A DNA stretch of 49,673 bases, taken from positions 1-49,673 of the forward strand of contig JAADJA010000059.1 in the NCBI GenBank assembly GCA_013151015.1, written 5' to 3'. The DNA is from Chlorobiota bacterium (lineage in GTDB: Bacteria; Bacteroidota; Bacteroidia; Bacteroidales; JAADJA01). A program made the translations under genes and the position numbers. The notes beneath the pieces are model-generated. The model worked only from the letters and a program-made list of their open reading frames with translations. It made no database searches and was not told where the DNA came from. Below, in pieces: positions 11,101 to 19,244 of the stretch (within the stretch, counting starts at the first letter, position 1; every line of letters begins with the position of its first letter).

Positions 11101-11255
11101 GCAAAAGGGCCAAGATATACGATTATGATAAACAGCAAAACCTTGCCATGCTCCAAAGGTTGATGCAGGTTTCCAAAAAGTATAAGTCCGAAGAAGTCTC
11201 CAAAAAAGTTACAGAGGTTTTTGATCTGTATTATGGGATGTATGCGGGGAATTAA
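8187..11255 (+). CDS. DUF2723 / GT117-family multi-pass membrane protein
   Basis: 1022 aa; TSEPTASFWDCGEYIATAYKLQVGHPPGAPLFQMLGRFFSLFAFGD is the DUF2723 N-terminal signature; multiple TM helices. Confidence 0.93.
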   Translation: MQTYKKLNTILGWTVFAIASIVYIMTSEPTASFWDCGEYIATAYKLQVGHPPGAPLFQMLGRFFSLFAFGDTSKVALMVNYMSALSSGFTILFLFWTLTMLAKKLVLKNGEMTEGKMYAIFGSGLVGALAYTFSDSFWFSAVEGEVYAMSSFFTALVFWAILKWDEHADEEHSFRWLIFIAYMMGLSIGVHLLNLLAIPAITFVYYFRRYKNPDRKGIVLALIISVVLVGLIMNGIIPLVVKLAGYFELFFVNTLGLPFNTGSVIYFLLLIGGVFWGIKYTRKTQKAILNTVIWVFTFILIGYSSFFLLVIRSNANTPINENSPKDAISLLAYLNREQYGDWPILYGRYFNAEVVDRKDGTPLYRKDVEKGKYIVIDERKGTIPVYDPKMSTIFPRMWNNTESRYVKDYKKWSGMKGIPVKITDEYGETKQVMKPTFGENLTYFWRYQIIHMYFRYFMWNFSGKQNDTQGMSDRKNGNWISGIPFVDNFRLGPVLDVPGSLKSKAMNRFYMLPFILGLIGIVYQIRKDKKNAFVVGLLFLMTGLAIVVYLNQHSPQPRERDYAYAASFYAFSIWIGMGVLGLYELLSKKLNAKTSAIVVSVLCLSLVPGLMAKDGWDDHDRSNRYTARDLASDYLNSCAPNAILFTNGDNDTFPLWYVQEVEGVRTDVRVVNLSLLNTEWYIDQMKRKVYNSEPVPISLPWNEYKDGTRNYTYFIENENIKGYVELKQLFDILNSDPSRLVMQTRMGPLNYFPTKKFKVTIDSAAVVNSGTVSADRAGEIVKEIKWKLNKGGLGKNHLMVLDILAHNNWKRPIYFSITTGGDAYVGLQDYFQVEGLAYRLVPIKGKSSDGQTGKVYTEAMYDNLMNKFKFGNMKDPKVYLDETNMRMTMNLRNNFYRLSNALIDEGEFEKAGKAIDYCLREIPDESVSYNYFVMPMVEGYYEIGETEKGDKLALRMVDIFDEQLNYYFLFKGKRAKIYDYDKQQNLAMLQRLMQVSKKYKSEEVSKKVTEVFDLYYGMYAGN

Positions 11256-11262
11256 ACTGGCC

Positions 11263-11979
11263 TCAACCCTTTATCCCGCTATAAATACTTGCGATCCCAA
11301 ATGTGAGGGATTTGTGGAAGGTGCCGGTAAAACCAATTTCCTTTAGGATTTTCATAAAATCTTCGCCATAAGGGAAAACTTCAACAGAATCGTGGAGGTA
11401 GGTATAGGCTGATTTATCGCCCGAAATGATTTTGCCCAAAAATGGTAAAATGTATCGAAAATAGAAATTATAGAATTGCTTTACGGGGAATTTTGAGGGC
11501 TGGGAAAACTCCAGGATCAAAACCTGCCCGCCAGGTTTCAATACCCGGTGCATTTCGGACAAGCCTTTTTGCAGGTTTTCAAAATTCCTGACACCAAAAG
11601 CCACCATCACTGCATCAAAGGTTTTATCTGGGAAATTTAGGTTTTCCGAATCTCCGGTCTGCAAATGGATAATATCCTGAAGGTTTTTCTTTTTGATTTT
11701 ATTGATGCCCACTCCAACCATATCGGCGGCAATGTCGATACCGATGATCTTTTCGGGCTTTATTTTCAGGGCGGCAATTGCCAGGTCACCGGTTCCCGTG
11801 GCCACATCAAGGATAGTTTTCGGGTGGTTTTTCCCTATAATGTTGATGGCCTTCCTTCGCCATCGGTAATCAATGCCCGCTGACAAAAAATGGTTGAGGA
11901 AATCGTAACGGTGCGCAATGTTGTTGAACATTTGCCTTACCTCTTGTTTCTTGCCGGAATTGTTTTTCGTAACAGCCAT
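11263..11979 (-). CDS. menG: Demethylmenaquinone methyltransferase
   Basis: MAVTKNNSGKKQEVRQMFNNIAHRYDFLNHFLSAGIDYRWRRKAI; LDVATGTGDLAI SAM motif. Start trimmed from the track ORF (12147) to 11979. Confidence 0.93.
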   Translation of the reverse strand: MAVTKNNSGKKQEVRQMFNNIAHRYDFLNHFLSAGIDYRWRRKAINIIGKNHPKTILDVATGTGDLAIAALKIKPEKIIGIDIAADMVGVGINKIKKKNLQDIIHLQTGDSENLNFPDKTFDAVMVAFGVRNFENLQKGLSEMHRVLKPGGQVLILEFSQPSKFPVKQFYNFYFRYILPFLGKIISGDKSAYTYLHDSVEVFPYGEDFMKILKEIGFTGTFHKSLTFGIASIYSGIKG

Positions 11980-12016
11980 TTTTCTTTTTACTTTATTGAC
12001 AATGAATCTTAATGGC

Positions 12017-12616
12017 TTAGTACTCCTTGATTTTATCTGAATGTAAAACTTCCAATTCGTCATTGGTGCGGGTAAGGATATAACAGCCAAGTTGTTTTGC
12101 CATCTCAACCACTCCTTTCTCAAACGAAAAAGCGGCAATGGCGACACGTAGTTTATAGTGTTTGTTCTCAGGGAACAGTATCCGGTAATTGGGGATTTTT
12201 CGATTTATGAGTGTTTTAAAATGTTCTGTTTTGAAACGGTATTTTATCTCAACGATTACTTGTATATCTGTGTTTGTCAGTATCACATCGTACTCTTCCT
12301 TTATTTTCAAGCTCTTCTTATATTTTTGTACATTGCGTTCGCTGTATTCCAATTGCATGTCAAGCAACTGCATCTTTTTTTCCAGTACATCTGCAAAAAA
12401 CTGTTCTGCATAGTATCTGTTGCTATTGCCAATTCCTCCAATGTTTTTCGAAAGCTCTTTTAATCTTTTGTCAAATTCCCTGTTGGATTTTTCAAACCTA
12501 TTATCTGTTTCTTTAAATAACCTATCCGTTTCCTGAAACATCTGCCAAACCTTCTCAAAACTAAGTGGTCTTCCATATTCGGCAATCGGTTCTTCTACTT
12601 TGTTCTGCTTGTCCAT
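12017..12616 (-). CDS. Coiled-coil plus PD-(D/E)XK nuclease-like protein (DUF3782-like)
   Basis: 199 aa; N-terminal coiled coil (ETDRLFKETDNRFEKSNREFDKRLKELSKNIGGIGNSN), C-terminal EEYDVILTN...VIVEIKYRFK resembling the D...ExK core. Confidence 0.7.
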   Translation of the reverse strand: MDKQNKVEEPIAEYGRPLSFEKVWQMFQETDRLFKETDNRFEKSNREFDKRLKELSKNIGGIGNSNRYYAEQFFADVLEKKMQLLDMQLEYSERNVQKYKKSLKIKEEYDVILTNTDIQVIVEIKYRFKTEHFKTLINRKIPNYRILFPENKHYKLRVAIAAFSFEKGVVEMAKQLGCYILTRTNDELEVLHSDKIKEY

Positions 12617-12660
12617 TGCACATTTATTTATTGCAAATATACAATTATCAATTGGATTTC

Positions 12661-13899
12661 TTACATCCCCAACATGATCTTCAAATACAACATCGGGTTT
12701 TTCAAACCTTTTCTCACTTCGAGGTCAGTCATTGCCAGCGTCAGTTTTTCCTTCAGGATTTTGCTTTTTGATGCCCGGTTCACAACCATATTGAACAGCC
12801 AGCCATGTTTGATGAATTGTGGGATTTTTATACTGATGTCAAGCTCTTTTCCAATCTTTTTATAGAAGCTGTCATCATACTGGTTCATGGATTCCGATGA
12901 GAAATTATTATCTTCAAGGCATCTCTTTGCCTGTTTTGCGGCCAACATCCCGGTAATGGCCGCATGGCCGATTCCTTCCCCTGTAACAGGGTCCACTAAG
13001 CTGCCTGCATCCCCAGCTAGCATAAATCGTTCGCCCGACAACTTTCTCCTTCCGTCCCATAGTGGCAATTGATATGCTTTTACGCTATCGATCATTTCTG
13101 CATTTTTGAAACGCTCTTTCAAATAAGGGTTGGTTTCAATGGCTTCGAACATGGCCTTTTTCAGATTGATTTTTTTCTTCCCGATCCTGTGCCTGTCAAG
13201 GCCCACGCCCACATTTGCTTCCCCGTTGGGCAAAGGGAAAACCCAAAAATATCCGGGTAGGAAGTCCTTTAGGAAATGGAGCTCCACATAATTCTGCGGA
13301 TGGCAATCGCTTATCCCTTTATAATAGGCCCTGATCCCGGTCATTGTGTATTTCTTGTCCTTTTGGATGCCGCCAGGCTCCTTCATGAATTTTGAAGTGA
13401 CCCCGTTTGCAAAAATCACGAGCTTGGCCGAAATCTGGACTTCACCGTTTTTTGAATTGAGGAAAATCCCCTTTTTCCCTTTGTTGTATTCCGTGATCTC
13501 TGTTTCTTCCAGTATTTCAATTTCAGGATGTTTCCTTGCTTCCTCCATCATGAAATTATCAAAATCCATCCTTCGGCATATAAATCCCGGAGGTGTTCCC
13601 TTCGCAAAACTATTGTCGTCCATAAAGGGTAGGTCGAGAATGGATGAATTGGGTGCCACCACACGCATCCCGTGTGAATGGGCCAGAAAGTCCTGCCGGG
13701 TCAGCTTGGCAAGCAGTTCTTTGTCCAGTTCGTTCAATACCGTGAGCACCCATCCACTGATGCCATCGCCACAGATTTTGTCCCGTGGGAATTTCTGCTT
13801 GTCGATAAGGATGCAATTGATCCCGTATTTGGCAAGGAAAAGAGCGGCAAAGACCCCGGCAGGGCCAGCGCCAACAATGGCAACTTCAGTTTGTTTCAT
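12661..13899 (-). CDS. FAD-dependent oxidoreductase, geranylgeranyl reductase family
   Basis: MKQTEVAIVGAGPAGVFAALFLAKYGINCILIDKQKFPRDKICGDGISG; GDAGSLVDPVTGEGIGHA. Start trimmed from 14046 to 13899. Confidence 0.9.
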   Translation of the reverse strand: MKQTEVAIVGAGPAGVFAALFLAKYGINCILIDKQKFPRDKICGDGISGWVLTVLNELDKELLAKLTRQDFLAHSHGMRVVAPNSSILDLPFMDDNSFAKGTPPGFICRRMDFDNFMMEEARKHPEIEILEETEITEYNKGKKGIFLNSKNGEVQISAKLVIFANGVTSKFMKEPGGIQKDKKYTMTGIRAYYKGISDCHPQNYVELHFLKDFLPGYFWVFPLPNGEANVGVGLDRHRIGKKKINLKKAMFEAIETNPYLKERFKNAEMIDSVKAYQLPLWDGRRKLSGERFMLAGDAGSLVDPVTGEGIGHAAITGMLAAKQAKRCLEDNNFSSESMNQYDDSFYKKIGKELDISIKIPQFIKHGWLFNMVVNRASKSKILKEKLTLAMTDLEVRKGLKNPMLYLKIMLGM

Positions 13900-14066
13900 G
13901 AAATGAATTTGTATTTTTAAAAGGGCACAAAGATAATGCTTATGCTGAGAGTTCGGCTGTATTGTGAAGCTCGTGTTCCAAAGGGGAAATGTTGGTTTGG
14001 TTAAACTTGAAGATTTAGTAATCAAATATTTAAACACAATTATCAAGGAATTTTAAACTAAATTCG

Positions 14067-14074
14067 TAATTTTG
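14067..14074 (+). promoter_or_regulatory. Putative -7 box (TAATTTTG)
   Basis: Matches TAnnTTTG upstream of the Zn-ribbon ORF. Confidence 0.35.
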
Positions 14075-14103
14075 CCATTGAAAAACACGTAACTGATCGA
14101 GAT

Positions 14104-14313
14104 ATGAAATCATTGAAATATATCTGTCCCAAATGTGGCCACAAACAATTTGAAGTTGGGGAAATGAGGGCCACGGGAAGTTTTATGACCAAACTCTTCA
14201 ATATACAAAATAGGAGATTTACAAGTGTTACCTGTAAGCAATGCCGCTATACGGAATTTTATGCGGCCAACAGCAACCAGCTTGGGAATATTCTTGATTT
14301 CTTCACAAATTAA
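14104..14313 (+). CDS. Small zinc-ribbon protein (zinc_ribbon_13-like)
   Basis: 69 aa with CPKCGHKQFEVGEMRATGSFMTKLFNIQNRRFTSVTCKQCRYTEFY; two CxxC knuckles. Confidence 0.8.
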   Translation: MKSLKYICPKCGHKQFEVGEMRATGSFMTKLFNIQNRRFTSVTCKQCRYTEFYAANSNQLGNILDFFTN

Positions 14314-14320
14314 ATCCATT

Positions 14321-15139
14321 ATGAAAACTAGCTCAAAAATTTTAATCGTATTGATTCTGGTTCTCCCTTCAATACTTGTAAGCAGTTGCAAAAAAGATGA
14401 AAACAAGGACACGACATTCAATATCTTTTCCCTTGAAGATGACATTGCTTTTGGAAAACAATTGCAACAACAGATAGAGTCCGATCCGGCGGACTATCCT
14501 CTACTTGATACGATTGAGTATGCCGATGCCTACGCCCATGTTTACCGTATCCGTGATTCCATTTTGAATTCGGGGGAATTGATATACGGCGATAAATTTG
14601 AATGGTCTGTACGGATAATCCGGGACGACAGTGTCCTGAACGCATTTGCGGCACCGGGCGGATACATCTTTATTTACACGGGCATCATTAAGTTCCTTGA
14701 CAATGAAGCTGAATTTGCCGGTGTACTTGGACATGAAATGACCCATGCCGACCGCCGCCATTCAACAGACCAATTGACCATAGCCTATGGCATCCAGGTT
14801 TTATTGGGGATAATCCGGGGAAACAACCCAAACCAAATGGCAGAAATAGCGGCAAACCTTGCAGCCGGTGTTGCTTCCCTGGCATTTAGCCGTGATGCGG
14901 AATACGAAGCCGATGAATACAGTGTGCGTTACTTATACACTACTGCTTACGATGCAAGGGGGGTAGGGGGCTTTTTTGAGAAAATGGAAGGAAGCCCGCA
15001 ACCCCCCGAATTTTTAAGTACCCATCCCAATCCCGGGAACAGGGTTGATAAAATAGAAGAGATATGGCTGGAACTTGGAGGAAAAACAGGCGGGGAATTT
15101 GCAGAAAGCTATCAGGCCTTTAAAAGCACAATTCCATAG
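14321..15139 (+). CDS. M48-family metalloprotease lipoprotein
   Basis: MKTSSKILIVLILVLPSILVSSCKKDE lipobox; LGHEMTHADRRHS (HExxH), DAEYEADEYSVRYL. Start trimmed from 14225. Confidence 0.9.
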   Translation: MKTSSKILIVLILVLPSILVSSCKKDENKDTTFNIFSLEDDIAFGKQLQQQIESDPADYPLLDTIEYADAYAHVYRIRDSILNSGELIYGDKFEWSVRIIRDDSVLNAFAAPGGYIFIYTGIIKFLDNEAEFAGVLGHEMTHADRRHSTDQLTIAYGIQVLLGIIRGNNPNQMAEIAANLAAGVASLAFSRDAEYEADEYSVRYLYTTAYDARGVGGFFEKMEGSPQPPEFLSTHPNPGNRVDKIEEIWLELGGKTGGEFAESYQAFKSTIP

Positions 15140-15212
15140 ATTATCATCATTTCTTTTAAGAAGCAAACCGGTATTGTCTTTTTGATTGATAAATGCAAAT
15201 CCAGATAGCAAA

Positions 15213-15297
15213 GTTTGCCCCAAAAGGGCAACAGCACCAACATAGTGCAAAGCCCTGTGTGATGAAACCCAAAACAGGAAACCCTGAAAGGGCGTAA
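15213..15297. repeat. Hairpin-containing intergenic element resembling a Bacteroidota interspersed repeat
   Basis: Contains ttgccc-caaaa-gggcaa and, read on the minus strand, cgccctttcagggtttcc...acacagggctttgcactatgttggtgctgttgcccttttggggcaa. Confidence 0.4.
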
Positions 15298-15426
15298 GCT
15301 CATTTTTTGATGAATATGCTTTTGTTGTGCCATGGGATCGAAAAAGGTATAGGATTTTGTTATTTGAAGTTTTTGCATTTTTTATTTTTTTATCAGATTT
15401 TAACTTTCTGACAGATAAAAAACCGC

Positions 15427-15434
15427 TATTTTTG
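15427..15434 (+). promoter_or_regulatory. Putative -7 box (TATTTTTG) 4 nt upstream of the glyS ATG
   Basis: tatttttg-tacc-atg; implies a leaderless or near-leaderless transcript if active. Confidence 0.45.
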
Positions 15435-15438
15435 TACC

Positions 15439-16959
15439 ATGGCAAATAATGAGGATAAATTAAAGAAAATTGTGGCCCATGCCAAAGAGTATGGGTTTGT
15501 GTTCCAGTCGAGTGAGATATACGATGGACTGGCTGCCACTTATGATTACGGGCAGTACGGTGTGGAACTGAAGAACAACATAAAGAATTACTGGTGGCGT
15601 TCCATGGTACAATTCCATGAGAACATCGTGGGCCTGGATGCGGCAATCTTTATGCACCCCACCACCTGGAAAGCTTCGGGGCATGTGGATGCCTTTAACG
15701 ACCCGATGATCGATAACAAGGATTCGAAAAAGCGGTACCGGGCCGATGTGTTGGTGGAAGATTATCTCTTAAAAATAGAGGCAAAAATCAAAAAAGAAGT
15801 AACAAAAGCCGCTAAACGATTTGGCGATAGTTTTGACGAAGAACAGTTCCTGGATACCAATCCCAGGGTTTTGGCCAATAAGGCCAAAATGGAAGACATT
15901 AAGAAACGGCTGTATTCAGCAATGGAGGATGAACGCCTTTCGGATATAAAAGCACTTATTGAGGATTTGGCGATCGTATGCCCGGTTTCCGGTTCACGGA
16001 ACTGGACGGATGTACGACAGTTCAACCTGATGTTCTCTACCGAGATGGGTTCGTTGAGCGAATCGGCCGGAAAGATTTACCTAAGGCCAGAAACGGCACA
16101 AGGGATATTCGTAAACTACCTGAACGTACAGAAAACAGGGAGGATGAAAATACCTTTCGGGATTGCGCAAATAGGAAAAGCTTTCAGGAACGAGATAGTT
16201 GCCCGTCAGTTTATTTTCAGGATGCGTGAATTCGAACAGATGGAAATGCAGTTTTTTGTCCGTCCGGGCGAGGAGCTCAAGTGGTTCGAGTACTGGAAGG
16301 AACAGCGCCTGAAATGGCATCTTGGAATGGGCATCCCCGAATCGGAGTACCGCTTTCATGAACATGATAAACTGGCACATTACGCCAATGCCGCTTTTGA
16401 TATCGAGTTCAATTTCCCCATGGGTTTCAAAGAGCTGGAAGGGATCCATTCCCGGACTGATTTCGACCTGAAATCCCATATGGAACATTCGGGCAAGAAG
16501 ATCATGTATTTTGACCCTGAACTCAACGAAAGTTACGTTCCGTACGTGGTGGAAACCTCCATTGGGCTCGACCGTACTTTCCTTGCGGTATTGACCTATG
16601 CCTATACCGAAGAGAAACTTGAAGATGGCTCCGAACGTGTTGTCATGAAAATACCGCCTTTCCTTGCACCGGTGAAAGCAGCCGTTTTGCCACTGGTGAA
16701 AAAGGACGGTTTGCCCGAAAAAGCAATGGAGGTTTTCGATATACTAAAAAAAGACTTTATGTGTTTTTATGAGGAGAAAGATTCCATCGGGAAAAGATAT
16801 CGTCGTCAGGATGCCATCGGAACTCCTTATTGCATCACGGTAGATCACCAGACCGCAGAAGACAACACGGTTACATTGCGGGAACGCGATTCGATGGAAC
16901 AGGAAAGGGTGGAAATTGCAAAACTACCTGAAATAATTGCCAATAAACTAAAGCATTAA
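15439..16959 (+). CDS. glyS: Glycyl-tRNA synthetase (single-chain, dimeric type)
   Basis: 506 aa; FVFQSSEIYDGLAATYDYGQYGVELKNNIKNYWW, LRPETAQGIFVNYLNV, IGLDRTFLAVL. Confidence 0.97.
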   Translation: MANNEDKLKKIVAHAKEYGFVFQSSEIYDGLAATYDYGQYGVELKNNIKNYWWRSMVQFHENIVGLDAAIFMHPTTWKASGHVDAFNDPMIDNKDSKKRYRADVLVEDYLLKIEAKIKKEVTKAAKRFGDSFDEEQFLDTNPRVLANKAKMEDIKKRLYSAMEDERLSDIKALIEDLAIVCPVSGSRNWTDVRQFNLMFSTEMGSLSESAGKIYLRPETAQGIFVNYLNVQKTGRMKIPFGIAQIGKAFRNEIVARQFIFRMREFEQMEMQFFVRPGEELKWFEYWKEQRLKWHLGMGIPESEYRFHEHDKLAHYANAAFDIEFNFPMGFKELEGIHSRTDFDLKSHMEHSGKKIMYFDPELNESYVPYVVETSIGLDRTFLAVLTYAYTEEKLEDGSERVVMKIPPFLAPVKAAVLPLVKKDGLPEKAMEVFDILKKDFMCFYEEKDSIGKRYRRQDAIGTPYCITVDHQTAEDNTVTLRERDSMEQERVEIAKLPEIIANKLKH

Positions 16960-16980
16960 CCAATTCATAATGATGACACC

Positions 16981-18228
16981 ATGGATGTACAGGCAATAAA
17001 ACAGCGGTTCGGGATTATCGGCACCTCCCCATTATTGGACAGGGCCATTGATATTGCAAGCCAGGTAGCGCCCACCGACCTTACGGTTTTGATTTCCGGG
17101 GAGAGTGGTGTAGGGAAAGAATCGTTCCCGAAAATCATCCATCAATTCAGTGCCCGTAAGCATGGCCCTTATATTGCCGTTAACTGTGGTGCAATTCCTG
17201 AAGGGACGATTGATTCAGAACTCTTTGGCCACGAGAAGGGCTCTTTTACAGGTGCCCACGAAGCCCGCAAAGGTTACTTTGAAGTGGCCAACGGTGGGAC
17301 GATCTTCCTGGACGAAGTGGCCGAATTGCCTATATCAACACAAGTCAGGCTGCTCAGGGTTTTGGAAACAGGGGAATTTTTTAAAGTGGGTTCCTCAAAA
17401 GTAATAAAAACCGATGTCCGGATCGTGGCGGCCACCAATGTGGATATCCCTGATGCAATAAGTGACGGGAAATTCAGGGAAGACCTTTACTACAGGTTGA
17501 ACACAGTCCCTATTTTCGTGCCATCGCTTAAAGACAGGAAAGAAGATATCCATTTGTTGTTTCGGAAATTCGCTGCCGATTTTGCCGAAAAATACCGGAT
17601 GCCTGTTTTGCAATTGACTGGGGATGCCGTAAAGGTTTTAATGAATTACCGTTGGAAGGGGAATGTCCGTCAACTGAAAAACATTACCGAGCAAATTTCG
17701 ATTATCGAAAAAAACAGGCTCATTGACGGGCAAATGCTGTTAAAATACCTTCCTGCCAAATTATCGAGGGATCTTCCGGTATTGTATAAACGTGAACAGG
17801 AACAAAAAGAGATTTCAGAAAGGGACTTGCTGTACAAGGTATTGTTCGATATGAAGAAAGATATCAACGATTTGAAGCAGGTTGTCGGGAAAATCATGAA
17901 GAGCGAAGACATATCGCATAATATCCAGCAAAACAATGCCCAACTGATTAAGGAACTACACCAAACCGTGGAAAATGCCGGCAGTTATCCCGAGGATTTC
18001 CAAACGGATAATTTTCAAATCCACCATCCATCCAATGTGGGTGCGATTGTGGAACCTATCCAGGATTCGGAGGTTGTTGAGGAGTCTTTGTCAATCCAGG
18101 AAAAAGAAATTGACTTGATAAAAAAGGCTCTTGCCAAGTACAATGGAAAAAGAAAGAATGCCGCAAAGGAACTGGGCATTTCCGAAAGGACACTTTACCG
18201 GAAAATAAAAGAACACAATATTAATTAG
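16981..18228 (+). CDS. Sigma-54-dependent AAA+ transcriptional activator with Fis-type HTH, no receiver domain
   Basis: 415 aa; ISGESGVGKE Walker A, FGHEKGSFTGA (GAFTGA-like loop), FLDEVAELP; C-terminal NAAKELGISERTLYRKIKEH. Confidence 0.95.
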   Translation: MDVQAIKQRFGIIGTSPLLDRAIDIASQVAPTDLTVLISGESGVGKESFPKIIHQFSARKHGPYIAVNCGAIPEGTIDSELFGHEKGSFTGAHEARKGYFEVANGGTIFLDEVAELPISTQVRLLRVLETGEFFKVGSSKVIKTDVRIVAATNVDIPDAISDGKFREDLYYRLNTVPIFVPSLKDRKEDIHLLFRKFAADFAEKYRMPVLQLTGDAVKVLMNYRWKGNVRQLKNITEQISIIEKNRLIDGQMLLKYLPAKLSRDLPVLYKREQEQKEISERDLLYKVLFDMKKDINDLKQVVGKIMKSEDISHNIQQNNAQLIKELHQTVENAGSYPEDFQTDNFQIHHPSNVGAIVEPIQDSEVVEESLSIQEKEIDLIKKALAKYNGKRKNAAKELGISERTLYRKIKEHNIN

Positions 18229-18288
18229 GCTCTTAATTCACAAAACCAACCAATATGCCGTTTGCGTTTTTTTCTGATGTTAAATATC

Positions 18289-18346
18289 AAGTAGGCAGTT
18301 TACAATATGTAAATTTCCAAACTGTCTGTTTGCCAATTGCCTACTT
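18289..18346. repeat. Nested inverted repeats upstream of lptE
   Basis: aagtaggca...tgcctactt (9/9), cagttt...aaactg (6/6), tttaca-ata-tgtaaa (6/6) nested within 58 bp. Confidence 0.8.
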
Positions 18347-18410
18347 TGTTATTACAACATCCCACAAAGTAATTTTTTTTGAGGCTCACCCTAATAAAAC
18401 ATAGTATTCT

Positions 18411-18932
18411 TTGAGAAAGCTGGCCAACATATCGAGATTTGTTTTTTTGACAATACTGTTCACTGCTTTCCTGAATGGGTGCAAAGTAAATTATTCGTTT
18501 ACGGGGGCATCAATCCCACCAGAGGTAAAAACCATAGATATTAAGTATTTCAAGAACAATGCAACGCTTGTTGAGCCAACATTGAGCCAAAGGTTGACCG
18601 ATGCGTTCAGGGACAAATTTGTTTCGGAAACCAATCTCGATCTCGTGAACCAGGATGGAGACCTTGTAATCGAGGGGGTTATCACAGATTACAATACCCA
18701 ACCGGTCGCCATTCAGGGAAACGACCAGGCGGCATTGAACAGGCTTACAATCACCATCGAGGTAACTTATACAAATACAGTAGATGAGGATGCCAGCTTC
18801 GAAAGCCGGTTCACGCGCTATTTTGATTATTCGAGTTCTGACAACCTGCTGGATGTCCAGGAAGAGCTCATTGATGAAATAAACAGGATGCTGGTCGAGG
18901 ATGTTTTTAACAAGGCTGTTATCAATTGGTAA
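18411..18932 (+). CDS. lptE: LptE-like LPS assembly lipoprotein (TTG start)
   Basis: 173 aa; LFTAFLNGCKVNYSFTGASIPPEVKTIDIKYFKNNATLVEPTLSQRLTDAFRDKF; located between the sigma-54 activator and the secG neighbourhood. Confidence 0.85.
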   Translation: MRKLANISRFVFLTILFTAFLNGCKVNYSFTGASIPPEVKTIDIKYFKNNATLVEPTLSQRLTDAFRDKFVSETNLDLVNQDGDLVIEGVITDYNTQPVAIQGNDQAALNRLTITIEVTYTNTVDEDASFESRFTRYFDYSSSDNLLDVQEELIDEINRMLVEDVFNKAVINW

Positions 18933-19181
18933 AACCTAATTTGCCGAAGTAGGCCACCGGGATGGGAAACAGTGGGATGGAGGTTGGGGCACTTGGCTTG
19001 TAAACTTGCTTTTCCCAGTTGAACCTGCCCTGCTTTTTGTGTGCCACAAGCTTTATTTCAGGAACAATATTAATCGTATATTTGTCTCCTTGCCCTCTTT
19101 AGGAAATAATCCAATCTCCTTTAAAAACAACCGAAGTACAGGAAGCAATCAAGGAACGGAACCTTAAAGTTCAAATTGTTG

Positions 19182-19189
19182 TACTTTTG
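19182..19189 (+). promoter_or_regulatory. Putative -7 box (TACTTTTG) upstream of the antiporter pair
   Basis: Matches TAnnTTTG; 55 nt before the ATG. Confidence 0.35.
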
Positions 19190-19244
19190 TTTTCAATATT
19201 TTTATTTAAAATGTAGAGTGCTAAATAATTAAACTATAAAAGTT

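Noticed and set aside
15014-15646. 210-aa minus-strand ORF
   Set aside because: Covers an intergenic repeat and the antisense of glyS; no recognisable domain.
18975-18995. Possible sigma-54 (-24/-12) promoter ggggcacttggcttgta
   Set aside because: The -12 element lacks the GC of TTGC; too weak to claim despite the nearby sigma-54 activator.
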